Source: JAAOIF01 sp965206195 (GTDB lineage Bacteria > Pseudomonadota > Gammaproteobacteria > PS1 > Pseudothioglobaceae). Taken from it: a DNA stretch of 64,000 nucleotides. The DNA lies in the NCBI GenBank assembly GCA_965206195.1, contig CBDBIZ010000011.1:620001-684000 (forward strand), given 5' to 3'. The notes under the pieces are model-generated. The model saw nothing but the letters and a program-made list of their open reading frames with translations. It was not told the DNA's origin and did no database searches. A program made the position numbers and the translations under genes. Positions 30,381 through 39,659 of this stretch are shown piece after piece. Position 1 is the first letter of the stretch; the number at the start of each line of letters is the position of its first letter.

Positions 30381-31210
30381 AATGCTTTCTCAATCAGTTC
30401 AAACACTTCGTTAGAATTTTTGCATTGGTACAAATCTTCGCTGTCAATGGTATAACCATATTTATCAGCAATGGCTTGGTATTTTGGCTTGCGATGCACT
30501 AATAAATGTGGAAAAATCCAGCGTACAAAGGCATCAGGATCAATTTGTGCCGCATAGGTTAGGTTATTTTTGTCTAAATAAATAGCCAATTGCTTTTTTA
30601 AAAACCTGCTTTGGTAATATAGCGGCTTTGGATGGGTTTGTGCCCGCTTGATTAGGGCTAACTCATTGACTTTACTGGCTCTAATGTATAGGATTAACGT
30701 GTGCTCGGATAGTACTTTATATACTTTTTCATCATCAAGCTCACACAGACTGCCACCCGCATCATTGATAAAATTGTCGGTATTGCCTTGTTGAGCTTTT
30801 TCAATAAATTTTGGTACATCCAACATGGCGTGAACTTCAGCAGCCTTGTGTAAGACTTGGCGACGGCTAAACTCACCAATTGGCAAGCCACCTTGTTGCG
30901 GATTACCAATTTTGCCAAGAAAACTTGACACCGAAGACAAATTGTCAAAAGTAATGTGATTTTGCACGTCGATAGAGTTATTATCAAGTAGCGATGCCAG
31001 CCAATCATCTTGTCTGATGCGTTGCTTAATATTATCCAAAATAGCATCGTTCAGGTATTGCGCACCAATACGATAATCACTAGAATAATGATACCAACTA
31101 TCGCTTTTATTGAGTAGTTTTGACAGGTGAGTTTTACCAACGCCTGACATGCCTAATAAGGTTAAGCACTTGTGTTGGGTGTTTTTAAACTGTTCAGCAG
31201 ATAATTTCAT
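30371..31210 (-). CDS. P-loop ATPase/kinase-like protein, unknown role
   Basis: About 280 aa. The Walker A is GMSGVGKTHLS near residue 20, with DYRIGAQYLNDAI, FINDAGGSLCEL (a Walker-B-like acidic site) and a long helical C-terminus (PLYYQSRFLKKQLAIYL, DPDAFVRWIFPHLL). It resembles small-molecule kinases such as shikimate kinase at the P-loop, but I do not recognise a substrate. The start is the ATG at 31210 behind GGTTGG; the upstream TTG is less likely. It overlaps metA, which suggests a methionine-linked function, unproven. Confidence 0.7.
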   Translation of the reverse strand: MKLSAEQFKNTQHKCLTLLGMSGVGKTHLSKLLNKSDSWYHYSSDYRIGAQYLNDAILDNIKQRIRQDDWLASLLDNNSIDVQNHITFDNLSSVSSFLGKIGNPQQGGLPIGEFSRRQVLHKAAEVHAMLDVPKFIEKAQQGNTDNFINDAGGSLCELDDEKVYKVLSEHTLILYIRASKVNELALIKRAQTHPKPLYYQSRFLKKQLAIYLDKNNLTYAAQIDPDAFVRWIFPHLLVHRKPKYQAIADKYGYTIDSEDLYQCKNSNEVFELIEKALCH

Positions 31211-31268
31211 AATTCCAACCAAAGTACTAACGCATTAATGATTATGCCAAGGGTGTTTGTTAAGTTTA

Positions 31269-31694
31269 TTAACACTGTATTTTTTGATTAAATTCGTATA
31301 TCTTATTTATTGCTTTTTTATTATATTGTTCCAATTTTTGTAAAATATTACTATCAGCTGGATATAAGGTATCAGTCCCATTATTTGCTTGAATTTTTGT
31401 ACTATCAAAATCACAAAATTTTGCTATTGTTTCATTTATTGATAAATACACATGAGTATTTTTCTTTTTTGTAATCTCTAAATGCTTATTTTTGTGTAAA
31501 TAAATCAGGTTGTAAGTATCATCAAGTAAATTAACTGCTTGTTTATTTCGTGCTTTTGAGACGGCGACCATATGATGCAATTCAAAATCTGTTGCCTTCT
31601 CTTGTTTATGAAGTTCAAAATACCTTTGTTTTGGTGCATTGCTTCTTTTTGTGTTATCAATATCTAAAATATTTTGTAAATTATTGTCTGTCAT
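31269..31694 (-). CDS. HNH endonuclease of a decayed R-M system, probably N-truncated
   Basis: About 141 aa from the ATG at 31694, which overlaps the second methyltransferase stop (ATGA). The HNH core is FELHHMVAVSKA, then NLLDDTYNLIYLHKNKH, giving HH-N-H. The N-terminal part is only about 25 residues, shorter than in typical HNH restriction enzymes, so an internal or N-terminal deletion is likely. Since both methyltransferases upstream are broken, an active nuclease would be harmful. The frame itself is open. Confidence 0.55.
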   Translation of the reverse strand: MTDNNLQNILDIDNTKRSNAPKQRYFELHKQEKATDFELHHMVAVSKARNKQAVNLLDDTYNLIYLHKNKHLEITKKKNTHVYLSINETIAKFCDFDSTKIQANNGTDTLYPADSNILQKLEQYNKKAINKIYEFNQKIQC

Positions 31695-32513
31695 ATTTCT
31701 TTTAACTGTTTTATACAAAACCTGTAATAATCTTTATTTAATTCTGTTCCAATAAAATCTCTATCCATTTTTTTACTAACAATGGCAGTTGTTCCACTGT
31801 CCATAAAACAGTCTAAAATTAAGTCCCCTTTGTTAGAGCTGGCTTTAATAATTCTCTCTATCATATCTTTTGGCTTTGGCGTTAAATGTTGCATTTTTTG
31901 TGTTTTACCGTTTACTTTATTTTTATGCCTCACTGCTAAAATCCCAAACCTCCGAACACAAACGACCATTAGGATTAGGAAACCACCTTTTGCCATTTTT
32001 TATAATACCTTTTTTAGCGGCGTGCTTCATTCTGTCTGTGCTTTTATATGGCTCTCTAACATCGTTAAAATTAAAAGTAGGCTTACCTTTAGTGAAAAAT
32101 AAAACGGTTTCGCTGCTATTAACAAATTTACTTTTTGGGGCGGTAATACCGTCTTGTTTATTCCATACAATCCAATTTTTAAAGTCTAAGCCTTTATCAA
32201 CCAAAAATTGTAAAATGTAAGCAGAATTAAAAGGGGTGTTAAAAATATACAAACTGCTATTTTCTTTTAATTTTGGCAAAAGTGCGTTTATCCAAGCGAA
32301 AGTAAAATTTAAAAAATCATCTCGGTGCTTAAAAGTATTCCAATCTGCTTTTTTCATATTGTAAGGCGGGTCAATAATCGCTAAATCAACAGAATTATCG
32401 GTAACTTCATTATTTAAAAAATCAAATACGTCCAAGTTATAAATACAATTTTTTTTAACTTCAATCGTATTATTATTTTCAAGTGTGGAATTATAAAAAA
32501 TATCTTTTTGCAT
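31691..32513 (-). pseudogene. DNA methyltransferase M2, frameshifted
   Basis: Beta-class amino-methyltransferase: IYNLDVFDFL, catalytic LAIIDPPYNMKKADW, NTPFNSAYILQFL, then GTRK-like SEVWDFSSE. One base is missing near 31935. The other frame continues HLTPKPKDMIERII and LILDCFMDSGTTAIV, with the SAM motif FxGSGTT mutated to FMDSGTT. The first half is fused in frame to the end of the upstream methyltransferase, with the boundary near the methionine at 32513. It is not expected to be active. Confidence 0.75.
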
Positions 32514-33322
32514 AATGAAACGCCACTTAGTTTTTTCTATAATCGGTTTATAGCTTTCCATTATTTCATATCCGGCATAGTTTCTTTTTAATTCTTTAGC
32601 GACTTTCAAGGTAGTGCCACTTCCAGTAAATGAGTCAAGGATAGTGTCGCCTACAAATGAAAAAAACTTAACACACCTTTTAACGATTTCTTCTGGCATT
32701 ATTGCTAAATGCTCCCCAAATGCTAAGTCACTTTTATTAGGTATTGGTATATTCCACCCATTCTTTTTGAGATAATTTGCTTCTTTCTTTTATCTCGCTT
32801 GGTAGTCTATTTTTTGGAACGCCGTTTTTAACATATACGGTAATAAATTCGCTGGTATTTTGGGCGTAAAAATTTCTTGGATATAGATAACTACCAAACA
32901 TCAGACTTTTTGAAGTATTAGTTCTATTCCAAATATAAGTATCAAACAAAAACATTTCTGTATTTTTTCTATAAATGATAGATGTTTGTATATCTGCATT
33001 TAAATCAAAGATATGCCTATTATAATGGGTAATAAATTCTTTCTTTTTCATCGGCACCAATGGCGTATTTATGATTAGTTTTCCGTTTGGTTGTAGCACT
33101 CTTTCGCACTCTTTCCATACTTTTGTAACTCTTTAATAAATACCTTATAATTTTTTATATCCCCTATTTGACCGGTATGGTTTTTTGAATGCACTGCATC
33201 TTGGTATCCGTTTTTAGCATAATCTTTAATATTAAAATAAGTGGTGAAGTGATTATTAAATCGACACTATTATTTTTAACAGCACTCATTTTTTGAGAAT
33301 TTTTAAAATAAACATTTTTCAT
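32514..33322 (-). pseudogene. DNA methyltransferase M1, several frameshifts
   Basis: Pieces in three frames form one beta-class methyltransferase: MKNVYFKNSQK...DLIITSP (the expected PPY is lost by a one-base deletion near 33248), VLQPNGKLIINTP, GSYLYPRNFYAQNTSEF, WNIPIPNKSDLAFGEHLA, and the SAM motif ILDSFTGSGTT. At least three shifts (near 33248, 33125 and 32755) break it. It starts 5 nt after alaC on the same strand. Two adjacent methyltransferases plus an HNH nuclease suggest a type IIS-like system with an asymmetric site. Confidence 0.75.
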
Positions 33323-33326
33323 TTTT

Positions 33327-34514
33327 TTATAACAAACCGTCTTGTTTAAACATCTCACGAATACCGCGAATCGCTTGACGAGTTCGGTGTTCGTTTTCAA
33401 TCAAACCAAAGCGCACATAGTTGTCGCCATAATCGCCAAAACCAATACCGGGCGAGACTCCGACCTTCGCGACTTTAAGTAATTTTTTGGTAAATTCAAG
33501 CGAACCCAAATCTTGATAAAATTCAGGGATTTTTGCCCAAACAAACATTGTTGCTTTTGGTGGGACAATCTGCCAGCCAATTGAATTAAGCCCGCTACAC
33601 AGTGCGTCTCGACGGTCTTGATACATGTTGGCAATTTCTTTAACGCAGCTCTGATCGCCTTCTAACGCTTCAATTGCTGCTATTTGAATCGGTGTGAAAG
33701 TGCCATAATCTAGGTAAGACTTTATTCTTGCCAAGGCGTTAACTAAGATTGGGTTGCCGACCATAAAACCTACGCGCCAGCCTGGCATGTTGTAGCTTTT
33801 TGATAAGGAAAAAAACTCAACCGCGATATCTTTTGCCCCCTCAACTTGAAGAATACTGGGCGCAACATAGCCGTCAAACACAATATCAGCATAAGCCAAA
33901 TCTTGCACCACCCAGATTTTATGTTCTTTGGCAATGTTGATAACGCGCTCAAAAAACTCCAATTCCGCGCATTCAGTAGTTGGGTTAGAGGGGTAATTTA
34001 GCACCAGCATTTTTGGTTTGGGAAAAGTGTTTTTAATAGCGCGTTCAAGCTCTAAAAAAAAATCATCATCAGGACCACAAGGCACATGTTGAATATCAGC
34101 ACCTGCAATCACAAAGCCGTATGGGTGAATTGGATAGGCGGGATTAGGCACCAAAACCGTATCTCCACTGCCTACAATTGCCTGTGCTAAATTTGCCAAT
34201 CCTTCTTTAGAGCCAATGGTTACAATCGCTTCGGTCTCTGGATCTAAATCAACTTCAAAGCGGGTTTTATACCAACGAGTAATGGCGCGACGTAAGCGCG
34301 GAATACCCTTTGAGGCTGAATAACGATGGGTATCACAGCGGCGCGCAGCCTCAACCAATTTTTCCACAATATGACTTGGCGTTGGTTGGTCAGGATTGCC
34401 CATACCAAAATCGACAATATCCTCGCCGCGTGCTCGTGCTTTGGCTTTTAGCTCGTTAGTGGTCGCAAATACATAAGCGGGCAGTCGTTCGATGCGAGGA
34501 AAGTTGTTATTCAT
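33327..34514 (-). CDS. alaC: Alanine/aspartate-type aminotransferase AlaC
   Basis: 395 aa, fold-type I PLP enzyme. VDFGMGNPDQPTP is at the N-terminus, LNYPSNPTTE holds the conserved Asn, and SLSKSYNMPGWRVGF contains the PLP lysine. VRFGLIENEHRTRQAIRGI is the AlaC-specific C-terminus. It makes alanine from pyruvate and glutamate. The start is at 34514, and a gap of about 30 nt separates it from the upstream FKBP gene. Confidence 0.93.
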   Translation of the reverse strand: MNNNFPRIERLPAYVFATTNELKAKARARGEDIVDFGMGNPDQPTPSHIVEKLVEAARRCDTHRYSASKGIPRLRRAITRWYKTRFEVDLDPETEAIVTIGSKEGLANLAQAIVGSGDTVLVPNPAYPIHPYGFVIAGADIQHVPCGPDDDFFLELERAIKNTFPKPKMLVLNYPSNPTTECAELEFFERVINIAKEHKIWVVQDLAYADIVFDGYVAPSILQVEGAKDIAVEFFSLSKSYNMPGWRVGFMVGNPILVNALARIKSYLDYGTFTPIQIAAIEALEGDQSCVKEIANMYQDRRDALCSGLNSIGWQIVPPKATMFVWAKIPEFYQDLGSLEFTKKLLKVAKVGVSPGIGFGDYGDNYVRFGLIENEHRTRQAIRGIREMFKQDGLL

Positions 34515-34545
34515 GGAAGCTGTGTTTTTTTCTTATGCAAAAATC

Positions 34546-34872
34546 TCACCTAATTGCCAACAACTCAACATTAAAGATTAGCGTAGCACTGGGCGGGATT
34601 ACATTGCCAGCACCCATTTCACCATAGGCGAGTTTTGATGGGATGGTGAGTTTGCGCTTGCCGCCCACTTGCATGCCCTCAACCCCCCGGTCCCAACCAG
34701 GAATGACCTGTCCGATACCTAGGGTAAAGTCAAACGGTTCGTTTCTATCAACGCTAGAGTCAAATTTTTTGCCGTTGACTAGCCAACCAGTGTAGTGCAT
34801 CGAGACCTTGTCACCTGCTTTGCAGGCTGCGCCTTCGCCAATGTTGAGCTCTTCAATTTGTAAATCTGCCAC
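34546..34872 (-). CDS. FKBP-type peptidyl-prolyl isomerase
   Basis: 108 aa, a single minimal FKBP domain: GDKVSMHYTGWL, KFDSSVDRNEPFDF, GQVIPGWDRGVEGM, GGKRKLTIPSKLAYG, IPPSATLIFNVELL. All active-site aromatic residues are present. There is no signal peptide, so it is cytoplasmic. It is eleven bases downstream of the DUF2797 gene. Confidence 0.93.
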   Translation of the reverse strand: MADLQIEELNIGEGAACKAGDKVSMHYTGWLVNGKKFDSSVDRNEPFDFTLGIGQVIPGWDRGVEGMQVGGKRKLTIPSKLAYGEMGAGNVIPPSATLIFNVELLAIR

Positions 34873-34883
34873 TTTTAATATTT

Positions 34884-35672
34884 CTAATAATTAATGTTAA
34901 TATGATAAGAGCCAAATTTTCTAATATTTAAAACCCCGCAATCAAACAATAAGTATTGACCTTTAATGCCTTGTAGAATACCCGAAATACTGGGAGTTTT
35001 ATCAAAATTTAACGAGGTAATTTTACTGGGATACGCATCCACAGGATAATTAATTTCTACCACCTTCTGGTTTAGCATCGTTGCCCCTTCGGTGCTTATT
35101 TGACTTAATAGCTCATCTCGTTTCGCAACTAGATTAACAGCTTCAACTTCGTTTTTAAGCATTTTTCGCCAGTTGGTTTTATCTGCCAAAAAAGGTTTTA
35201 GCGCGATCTCGATTTGCCCAGATTTCAGTCGAGTATCGACCTCAAAAATTGGCAAAGCAGCAATCGCGCCTTGGTCAATCCAGCGATTAGGTACGTTAGT
35301 TTTGCGAGTGATGCCAACTTTAACCCCTGATGAGTTTGCCAAATAAACAATATGTGGCACAAAACAATGACTCAGCCCCCAATCTGGCTCGCGGCAAGTA
35401 CCTAAGTGATAATGACAGGTCTCAGGCTTCATAATACACAAATCGCACCTTGCCAAAGCCTGACAACAAGGATAGCAAAATCCTTGTGAATAACTCTTGT
35501 TAGTGCGCCTGCCACAGTTTGAACAATGAATTTCGCCGTTGAACTCTAGAGTAATTTTCTCTCCAATTAAATCATTCATAGCGACTAATTTATCACCAAT
35601 AGGCAATTGATAGTTGGCTTGGCTTTTTATCAGCGAAACCTGCATTTTTTGAATCTGTCCGTGGTGTTGCAT
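34884..35672 (-). CDS. DUF2797 zinc-containing protein
   Basis: 262 aa. A cysteine-rich segment in the N-terminal third (CSNCGRR, CYPCCQAL, CDLC, CHYHLGTC) is likely to bind two zinc ions. It is followed by VYLANSSGVKVGITR and NRWIDQGA, a pattern resembling the GIY-YIG core with a catalytic-type arginine. The family is DUF2797, of unknown function. It heads a short operon with the FKBP gene. Confidence 0.8.
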   Translation of the reverse strand: MQHHGQIQKMQVSLIKSQANYQLPIGDKLVAMNDLIGEKITLEFNGEIHCSNCGRRTNKSYSQGFCYPCCQALARCDLCIMKPETCHYHLGTCREPDWGLSHCFVPHIVYLANSSGVKVGITRKTNVPNRWIDQGAIAALPIFEVDTRLKSGQIEIALKPFLADKTNWRKMLKNEVEAVNLVAKRDELLSQISTEGATMLNQKVVEINYPVDAYPSKITSLNFDKTPSISGILQGIKGQYLLFDCGVLNIRKFGSYHININY

Positions 35673-36042
35673 ATTGTTTGATGTCTTTGTTGTACTTGCT
35701 AGTCCAGTGTTTGGTGTTTGGTTATTTTTTGCTCTTCACCTCAATTAGCTCCCAATATTTTTTTAACTTGAGAAAACTCAATCAAATCTGATAAGAGATA
35801 TTATCCATTTTTTAATGGTTGTGCCTTTTTATTTTTCCAAACCTTTACTGTTTTTTTTAAAAACAGACATAATGTCTGCTAGCAATGATTCTGAAACCAT
35901 TTCTTTAAACATGGAAATCATCGAAACCTTCGTATTTTTCAACAGTAGTCTTGGTATGGTTGAACAAATCATCACTGCTAATAAACTTTAGACCGTAGCT
36001 ACTCAAAATTTGCTCTGTTGATTAAACACTTATTTAAGTATT
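35673..36042 (-). other. Gap with coding remnant of unknown origin
   Basis: On the minus strand two adjacent frames give YGLKFISSDDLFNHTK, TTVEKYEGFDDFHV and then, shifted, SLLADIMSVFKKTVKVWK. This looks like an old gene piece with a frameshift, but no family is recognised. The rest shows no RNA or repeat. Confidence 0.35.
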
Positions 36043-36921
36043 CTAATTTTGCATTAAAAGCGTTTGCACTTGTTGGTATTTATTGGCTGTTTTTTGTATG
36101 ATTTCATCAGGCAAGTCTGGGGCGGGCGGGGTCTTATTCCAATCCAAAGTTTCTAGGTAATCGCGCGCGATTTGCTTGTCAAAACTTTTTGGACTGGTGC
36201 CGATTTGATAGCTATCGTTTGACCAAAAACGCGATGAATCGGGTGTTAACACCTCGTCCATTAAAGTCAGTTGGTTATTATCATCAAGTCCAAATTCAAA
36301 CTTGGTATCGGCAATGATAATACCGCGTTTGAAGGCGTATTCGCTAGCGAAATTGTACAGTGCTAAACTGGTTTGTTTGACTTGGTTTGCTAACTCAGTG
36401 CCTAAAATGTCTTGAGTTTGCGCAAAGGAAATGTTTTCATCGTGCTCACCCACGGCTGCTTTGCTAGAAGGGGTGTAGAGTATTTTAGGTAGTTTTTCTG
36501 CCAATTGTAGCCCAGCGGGTAGTTTGATGTTACAAATTGCGCCTGTGGCTTGGTAATCCTTCCAGCCTGAGCCGATAATATAGCCGCGTACAATCGCTTC
36601 TACAGCCAAAGGCTTGAGTTTTTTGACAATAATTGCCCGACCCTCAACCTGCCTAGCTTCATCTATAGACAACACGCTTGCTAACGGTTCATGAGTTAGA
36701 TGGTTGGGAATGATATGGTTGATTTTGTCAAACCAAAAATTTGCCACTTCAGTAAGTACCCGTCCTTTTCCAGCAATCGGTTGATCGAACACCACATCAA
36801 AGGCACTAAGTCTGTCGGTGGAAACGATGAGCATACGATACTCGTCAACCTCGTAGATGTCGCGTACTTTGCCTTGTTGTATCAATGGTAGGCTTAAATT
36901 ACTTGCAAATAGCGTTTCCAT
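36043..36921 (-). CDS. purC: SAICAR synthase
   Basis: 292 aa, the longer type. GKVRDIYEV is the ATP-binding N-terminus, MLIVSTDRLSAFDVVF, VEAIVRGYIIGSGWKDY, IIADTKFEFGLD and LMDEVLTPDSSRFW are hallmark blocks. It joins aspartate to CAIR in purine synthesis. The start is 4 nt downstream of the stop of the M23 peptidase gene, same strand. Confidence 0.96.
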   Translation of the reverse strand: METLFASNLSLPLIQQGKVRDIYEVDEYRMLIVSTDRLSAFDVVFDQPIAGKGRVLTEVANFWFDKINHIIPNHLTHEPLASVLSIDEARQVEGRAIIVKKLKPLAVEAIVRGYIIGSGWKDYQATGAICNIKLPAGLQLAEKLPKILYTPSSKAAVGEHDENISFAQTQDILGTELANQVKQTSLALYNFASEYAFKRGIIIADTKFEFGLDDNNQLTLMDEVLTPDSSRFWSNDSYQIGTSPKSFDKQIARDYLETLDWNKTPPAPDLPDEIIQKTANKYQQVQTLLMQN

Positions 36922-36925
36922 GATG

Positions 36926-37723
36926 TTATTTTAATTGATTGTTGTTGATTAGCATTTGATTAACTCTATTTTTGAAAGTTGATAATTGTGCTTTACCAAT
37001 ACTTGTCTGTTGTGGTGTTTTATGGCGTAGTGGATTTTTACGCTGATTTTTGTATCTGATTTCAAAATGCAGATGTGGTCCAGTTGAGCGACCTGTCGAG
37101 CCAACGTAGCCAATTAACTGCCCTTTTCGCACCGGTTTTCCCACGCGCAATCTTTTACTAAAGCGTGATAGATGTGCATATACGGTTTCATAATGAGAGC
37201 CGTGTTTGATAAATACAGCATTGCCGAGTATGCCAATGTTTTTTCTTTTTTTTACCACACCGTCAGCAACCGCATAAACAGGTGTGCCATATTTTGCGGC
37301 ATAATCGACTGCTCGATGTGGCAGATAAGTTTTTAAAATCGGATGGTAGCGTCTATATTGAAATCCAGAGCTGATGCGTTTGTACTTTAAGGGTGCTTTT
37401 AAAAAACCAGATTGTAGCGTTTTGCCGTGTTTGTCGTAATATTTTTGCCCCCATAAAAAAGCCTGTAAGCCGTGGTTTTTGCGTTTAAAAAAAATGGCAT
37501 CTGGACGTTTTTTTTCACTACCAATAATCATAAAACGATCGCCCTTACGCAAAGTGTTAAAGTTGAGTTGCCAACCCAGTGTTTGAATAACAGTGTTGAT
37601 GGTGTTATGACTCAACCCTTGTTTTCGAGCATCCGCATAAAATGAATTCTGAATGGTAATTTTTGTATCTGTGGCTTGAGCACCTAAGGCATTGAGTAGT
37701 AGAATAAGGGTGAGAATTTTCAT
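36926..37723 (-). CDS. M23-family murein metallopeptidase
   Basis: 265 aa. The signal peptide is at about 1-17 (LTLILLLNALGAQA). An OapA/Csd3-like N-terminal module is followed by the peptidase M23 (LytM) domain with zinc ligands HRAVDYAA (HxxxD) and GPHLHFEIR (HxH). It is probably a D,D-endopeptidase acting on cross-links in the periplasm; it is shorter than E. coli MepM and lacks a LysM domain. It overlaps the dxr stop by 4 nt. Confidence 0.88.
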   Translation of the reverse strand: MKILTLILLLNALGAQATDTKITIQNSFYADARKQGLSHNTINTVIQTLGWQLNFNTLRKGDRFMIIGSEKKRPDAIFFKRKNHGLQAFLWGQKYYDKHGKTLQSGFLKAPLKYKRISSGFQYRRYHPILKTYLPHRAVDYAAKYGTPVYAVADGVVKKRKNIGILGNAVFIKHGSHYETVYAHLSRFSKRLRVGKPVRKGQLIGYVGSTGRSTGPHLHFEIRYKNQRKNPLRHKTPQQTSIGKAQLSTFKNRVNQMLINNNQLK

Positions 37724-38859
37724 AATAATCTGGCGGCAATTTGGCGCGCACGATGATCATTTTCTAAAATGGCATCAAGACTGGTAACTGGTACGCTACT
37801 TACTTTTTCTAGGGTTTTTTCAATAATTTTGGCAATGTCTAAAAAACCAATTTTGCCATTTAGAAACCCATCCACTGCCACTTCATTAGCAGCATTGAGT
37901 GTGCCCATAGCATTACCACCTTGCCTGAGTGCGTCAAACGCCAAACGCAAGCAGGTGAATTTATCCAAATCAGGGGTATAAAATTCAAGCGGAGAATTGG
38001 TGCTTAAATCCAATGCCGGCACCCCTGATTCAATGCGCTTAGGATAGCCCATAGCATAAGAAATCACCGTGCGCATATCAGGATTACCTAATTGTGCTAA
38101 GGTCGAGCCATCGTCAAAATACACCGATGAATGAACAATCGATTGTGGGTGTACAATCACCTCAATTTGCGCTGCCAGCAATCCAAACAAATAATGCGCC
38201 TCAATCACTTCTAAGCCCTTATTCATCATCGTGGCTGAATCTATCGAAATTTTACGACCCATTGACCAATTTGGATGGGCGCAAGCCTCATCAGGTGTGA
38301 TTGATTGCAGTGTCTCAATTGGCGTGTGTAAAAACGGTCCGCCACTAGCAGTGAGTTGGATCTTACTCAGACCTGAGTGCCCACCCTGCAAGCATTGAAA
38401 GATGGCGTTATGCTCTGAATCAACTGGGATTAATTCAGCCTTATTTTGTTCAACAGCGCGCATGAAAATATCACCTGCCAACACCAACGATTCTTTATTA
38501 GCGAGCATAATGCGTTTGCCTGCTTGGGCTGCCGCTAAAGCAGATGCCATACCAGTACTACCGACAATTGCTGCCATAACATAATCGGTTTGTTGGTGCG
38601 AGGCAATTGTTTCTAGTGCCTGAGTGCCGCTAAACACCTGCGTCTTGTTATTAAGGATGTTTGAGAGCTTGTTAGCTGCCGCTTCGTTTGTCATTACTAC
38701 GATTTCAGGTTGATATTTTTGGCATAAATCCAGCATTTTTTTCCAATTTGTGTGGGCGCTAAGCGCAAAGACATTAAATTTATCAGGATGCAAATCTACC
38801 ACTGATAAGGTGCTACTACCGATAGAGCCAGTTGCGCCTAAAATCGTGATGTTTTTCAT
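37720..38859 (-). CDS. dxr: DXP reductoisomerase
   Basis: 379 aa. NADPH motif GATGSIGSSTLSVV at the start, LANKESLV, the metal site PVDSEHNAIFQCLQ, TASGGPF, and HPNWSMGRKISIDSATMMNKGLE. It is the committed step of the MEP isoprenoid pathway. It sits in the classical order uppS-cdsA-dxr, here followed by the M23 gene instead of rseP-bamA. Confidence 0.97.
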   Translation of the reverse strand: MKNITILGATGSIGSSTLSVVDLHPDKFNVFALSAHTNWKKMLDLCQKYQPEIVVMTNEAAANKLSNILNNKTQVFSGTQALETIASHQQTDYVMAAIVGSTGMASALAAAQAGKRIMLANKESLVLAGDIFMRAVEQNKAELIPVDSEHNAIFQCLQGGHSGLSKIQLTASGGPFLHTPIETLQSITPDEACAHPNWSMGRKISIDSATMMNKGLEVIEAHYLFGLLAAQIEVIVHPQSIVHSSVYFDDGSTLAQLGNPDMRTVISYAMGYPKRIESGVPALDLSTNSPLEFYTPDLDKFTCLRLAFDALRQGGNAMGTLNAANEVAVDGFLNGKIGFLDIAKIIEKTLEKVSSVPVTSLDAILENDHRARQIAARLL

Positions 38860-39659
38860 AATAAAGTCAAGCCAATGCTAAAAATTGGCACAGCACCGAG
38901 CAGCCCGTCAATTCTATCTAGGATGCCGCCATGTCCTGGCAAAATTTTGCCAGAATCTTTAACCCCTGCCTCGCGTTTGTAGATGCTTTCGTACAAATCG
39001 CCAAATATGGAAAAAACTGCGGTGATGAGTGCTAATAAAATATATCGGTAATACTGCTGGGTAGAAATATCATTAAAAAACAACCAAATAAGGCTGAGAA
39101 TAATAACGCCGAATAGCCCACCTAGGACACCTTCAATGGTTTTACCACCACTCAGATTAGGAGCAAGTTTATGTTTACCAAAAATCTTGCCAAATAAATA
39201 AGCAAAGCTATCAGCCCCCCAAACGATTAACAACAACAACAACAACCAATTCTGATACCCCAAACTATTAAAAACCCACAATAGCAACAACGGGCTTAGT
39301 AAAAAAACCGCATTAACACTGTTTAAAAAATTATTTTCACTAGGCTTTGTGTTGGGATAGTTAACCACTAAGTAGATATTTTTTAACCAAAAAACAACCA
39401 TTAAAAACACGGGTATCAACACAAGAGGCGAAGGTGTTGTGAATAGCAATATTACCCCAGAGGATAATACAGTCATTATTGTTATGATTATTTGGTTGCC
39501 AATGCGGGTTTTTGCCAGTTTAAAAAACTCATACAAGCCAATGAGGATTATCAGTACTAAAAAACCAAAAAACCAAGACGACGGTGCTCTAAACGCTAAA
39601 AACAACACTAATGGTGTAAGGGTTATCGTACTTAGTATTCTTTGGGTTAAATTGTTCAT
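38856..39659 (-). CDS. cdsA: Phosphatidate cytidylyltransferase
   Basis: 267 aa, eight or so membrane segments. The signature near the C-terminus (GVKDSGKILPGHGGILDRIDG) is the CDP-alcohol synthase motif. It makes CDP-diacylglycerol. The start is chosen as the ATG at 39659, overlapping the uppS stop (ATGA) and preceded by GGAGGATGCAA. It overlaps dxr by 4 nt. Confidence 0.94.
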   Translation of the reverse strand: MNNLTQRILSTITLTPLVLFLAFRAPSSWFFGFLVLIILIGLYEFFKLAKTRIGNQIIITIMTVLSSGVILLFTTPSPLVLIPVFLMVVFWLKNIYLVVNYPNTKPSENNFLNSVNAVFLLSPLLLLWVFNSLGYQNWLLLLLLIVWGADSFAYLFGKIFGKHKLAPNLSGGKTIEGVLGGLFGVIILSLIWLFFNDISTQQYYRYILLALITAVFSIFGDLYESIYKREAGVKDSGKILPGHGGILDRIDGLLGAVPIFSIGLTLL

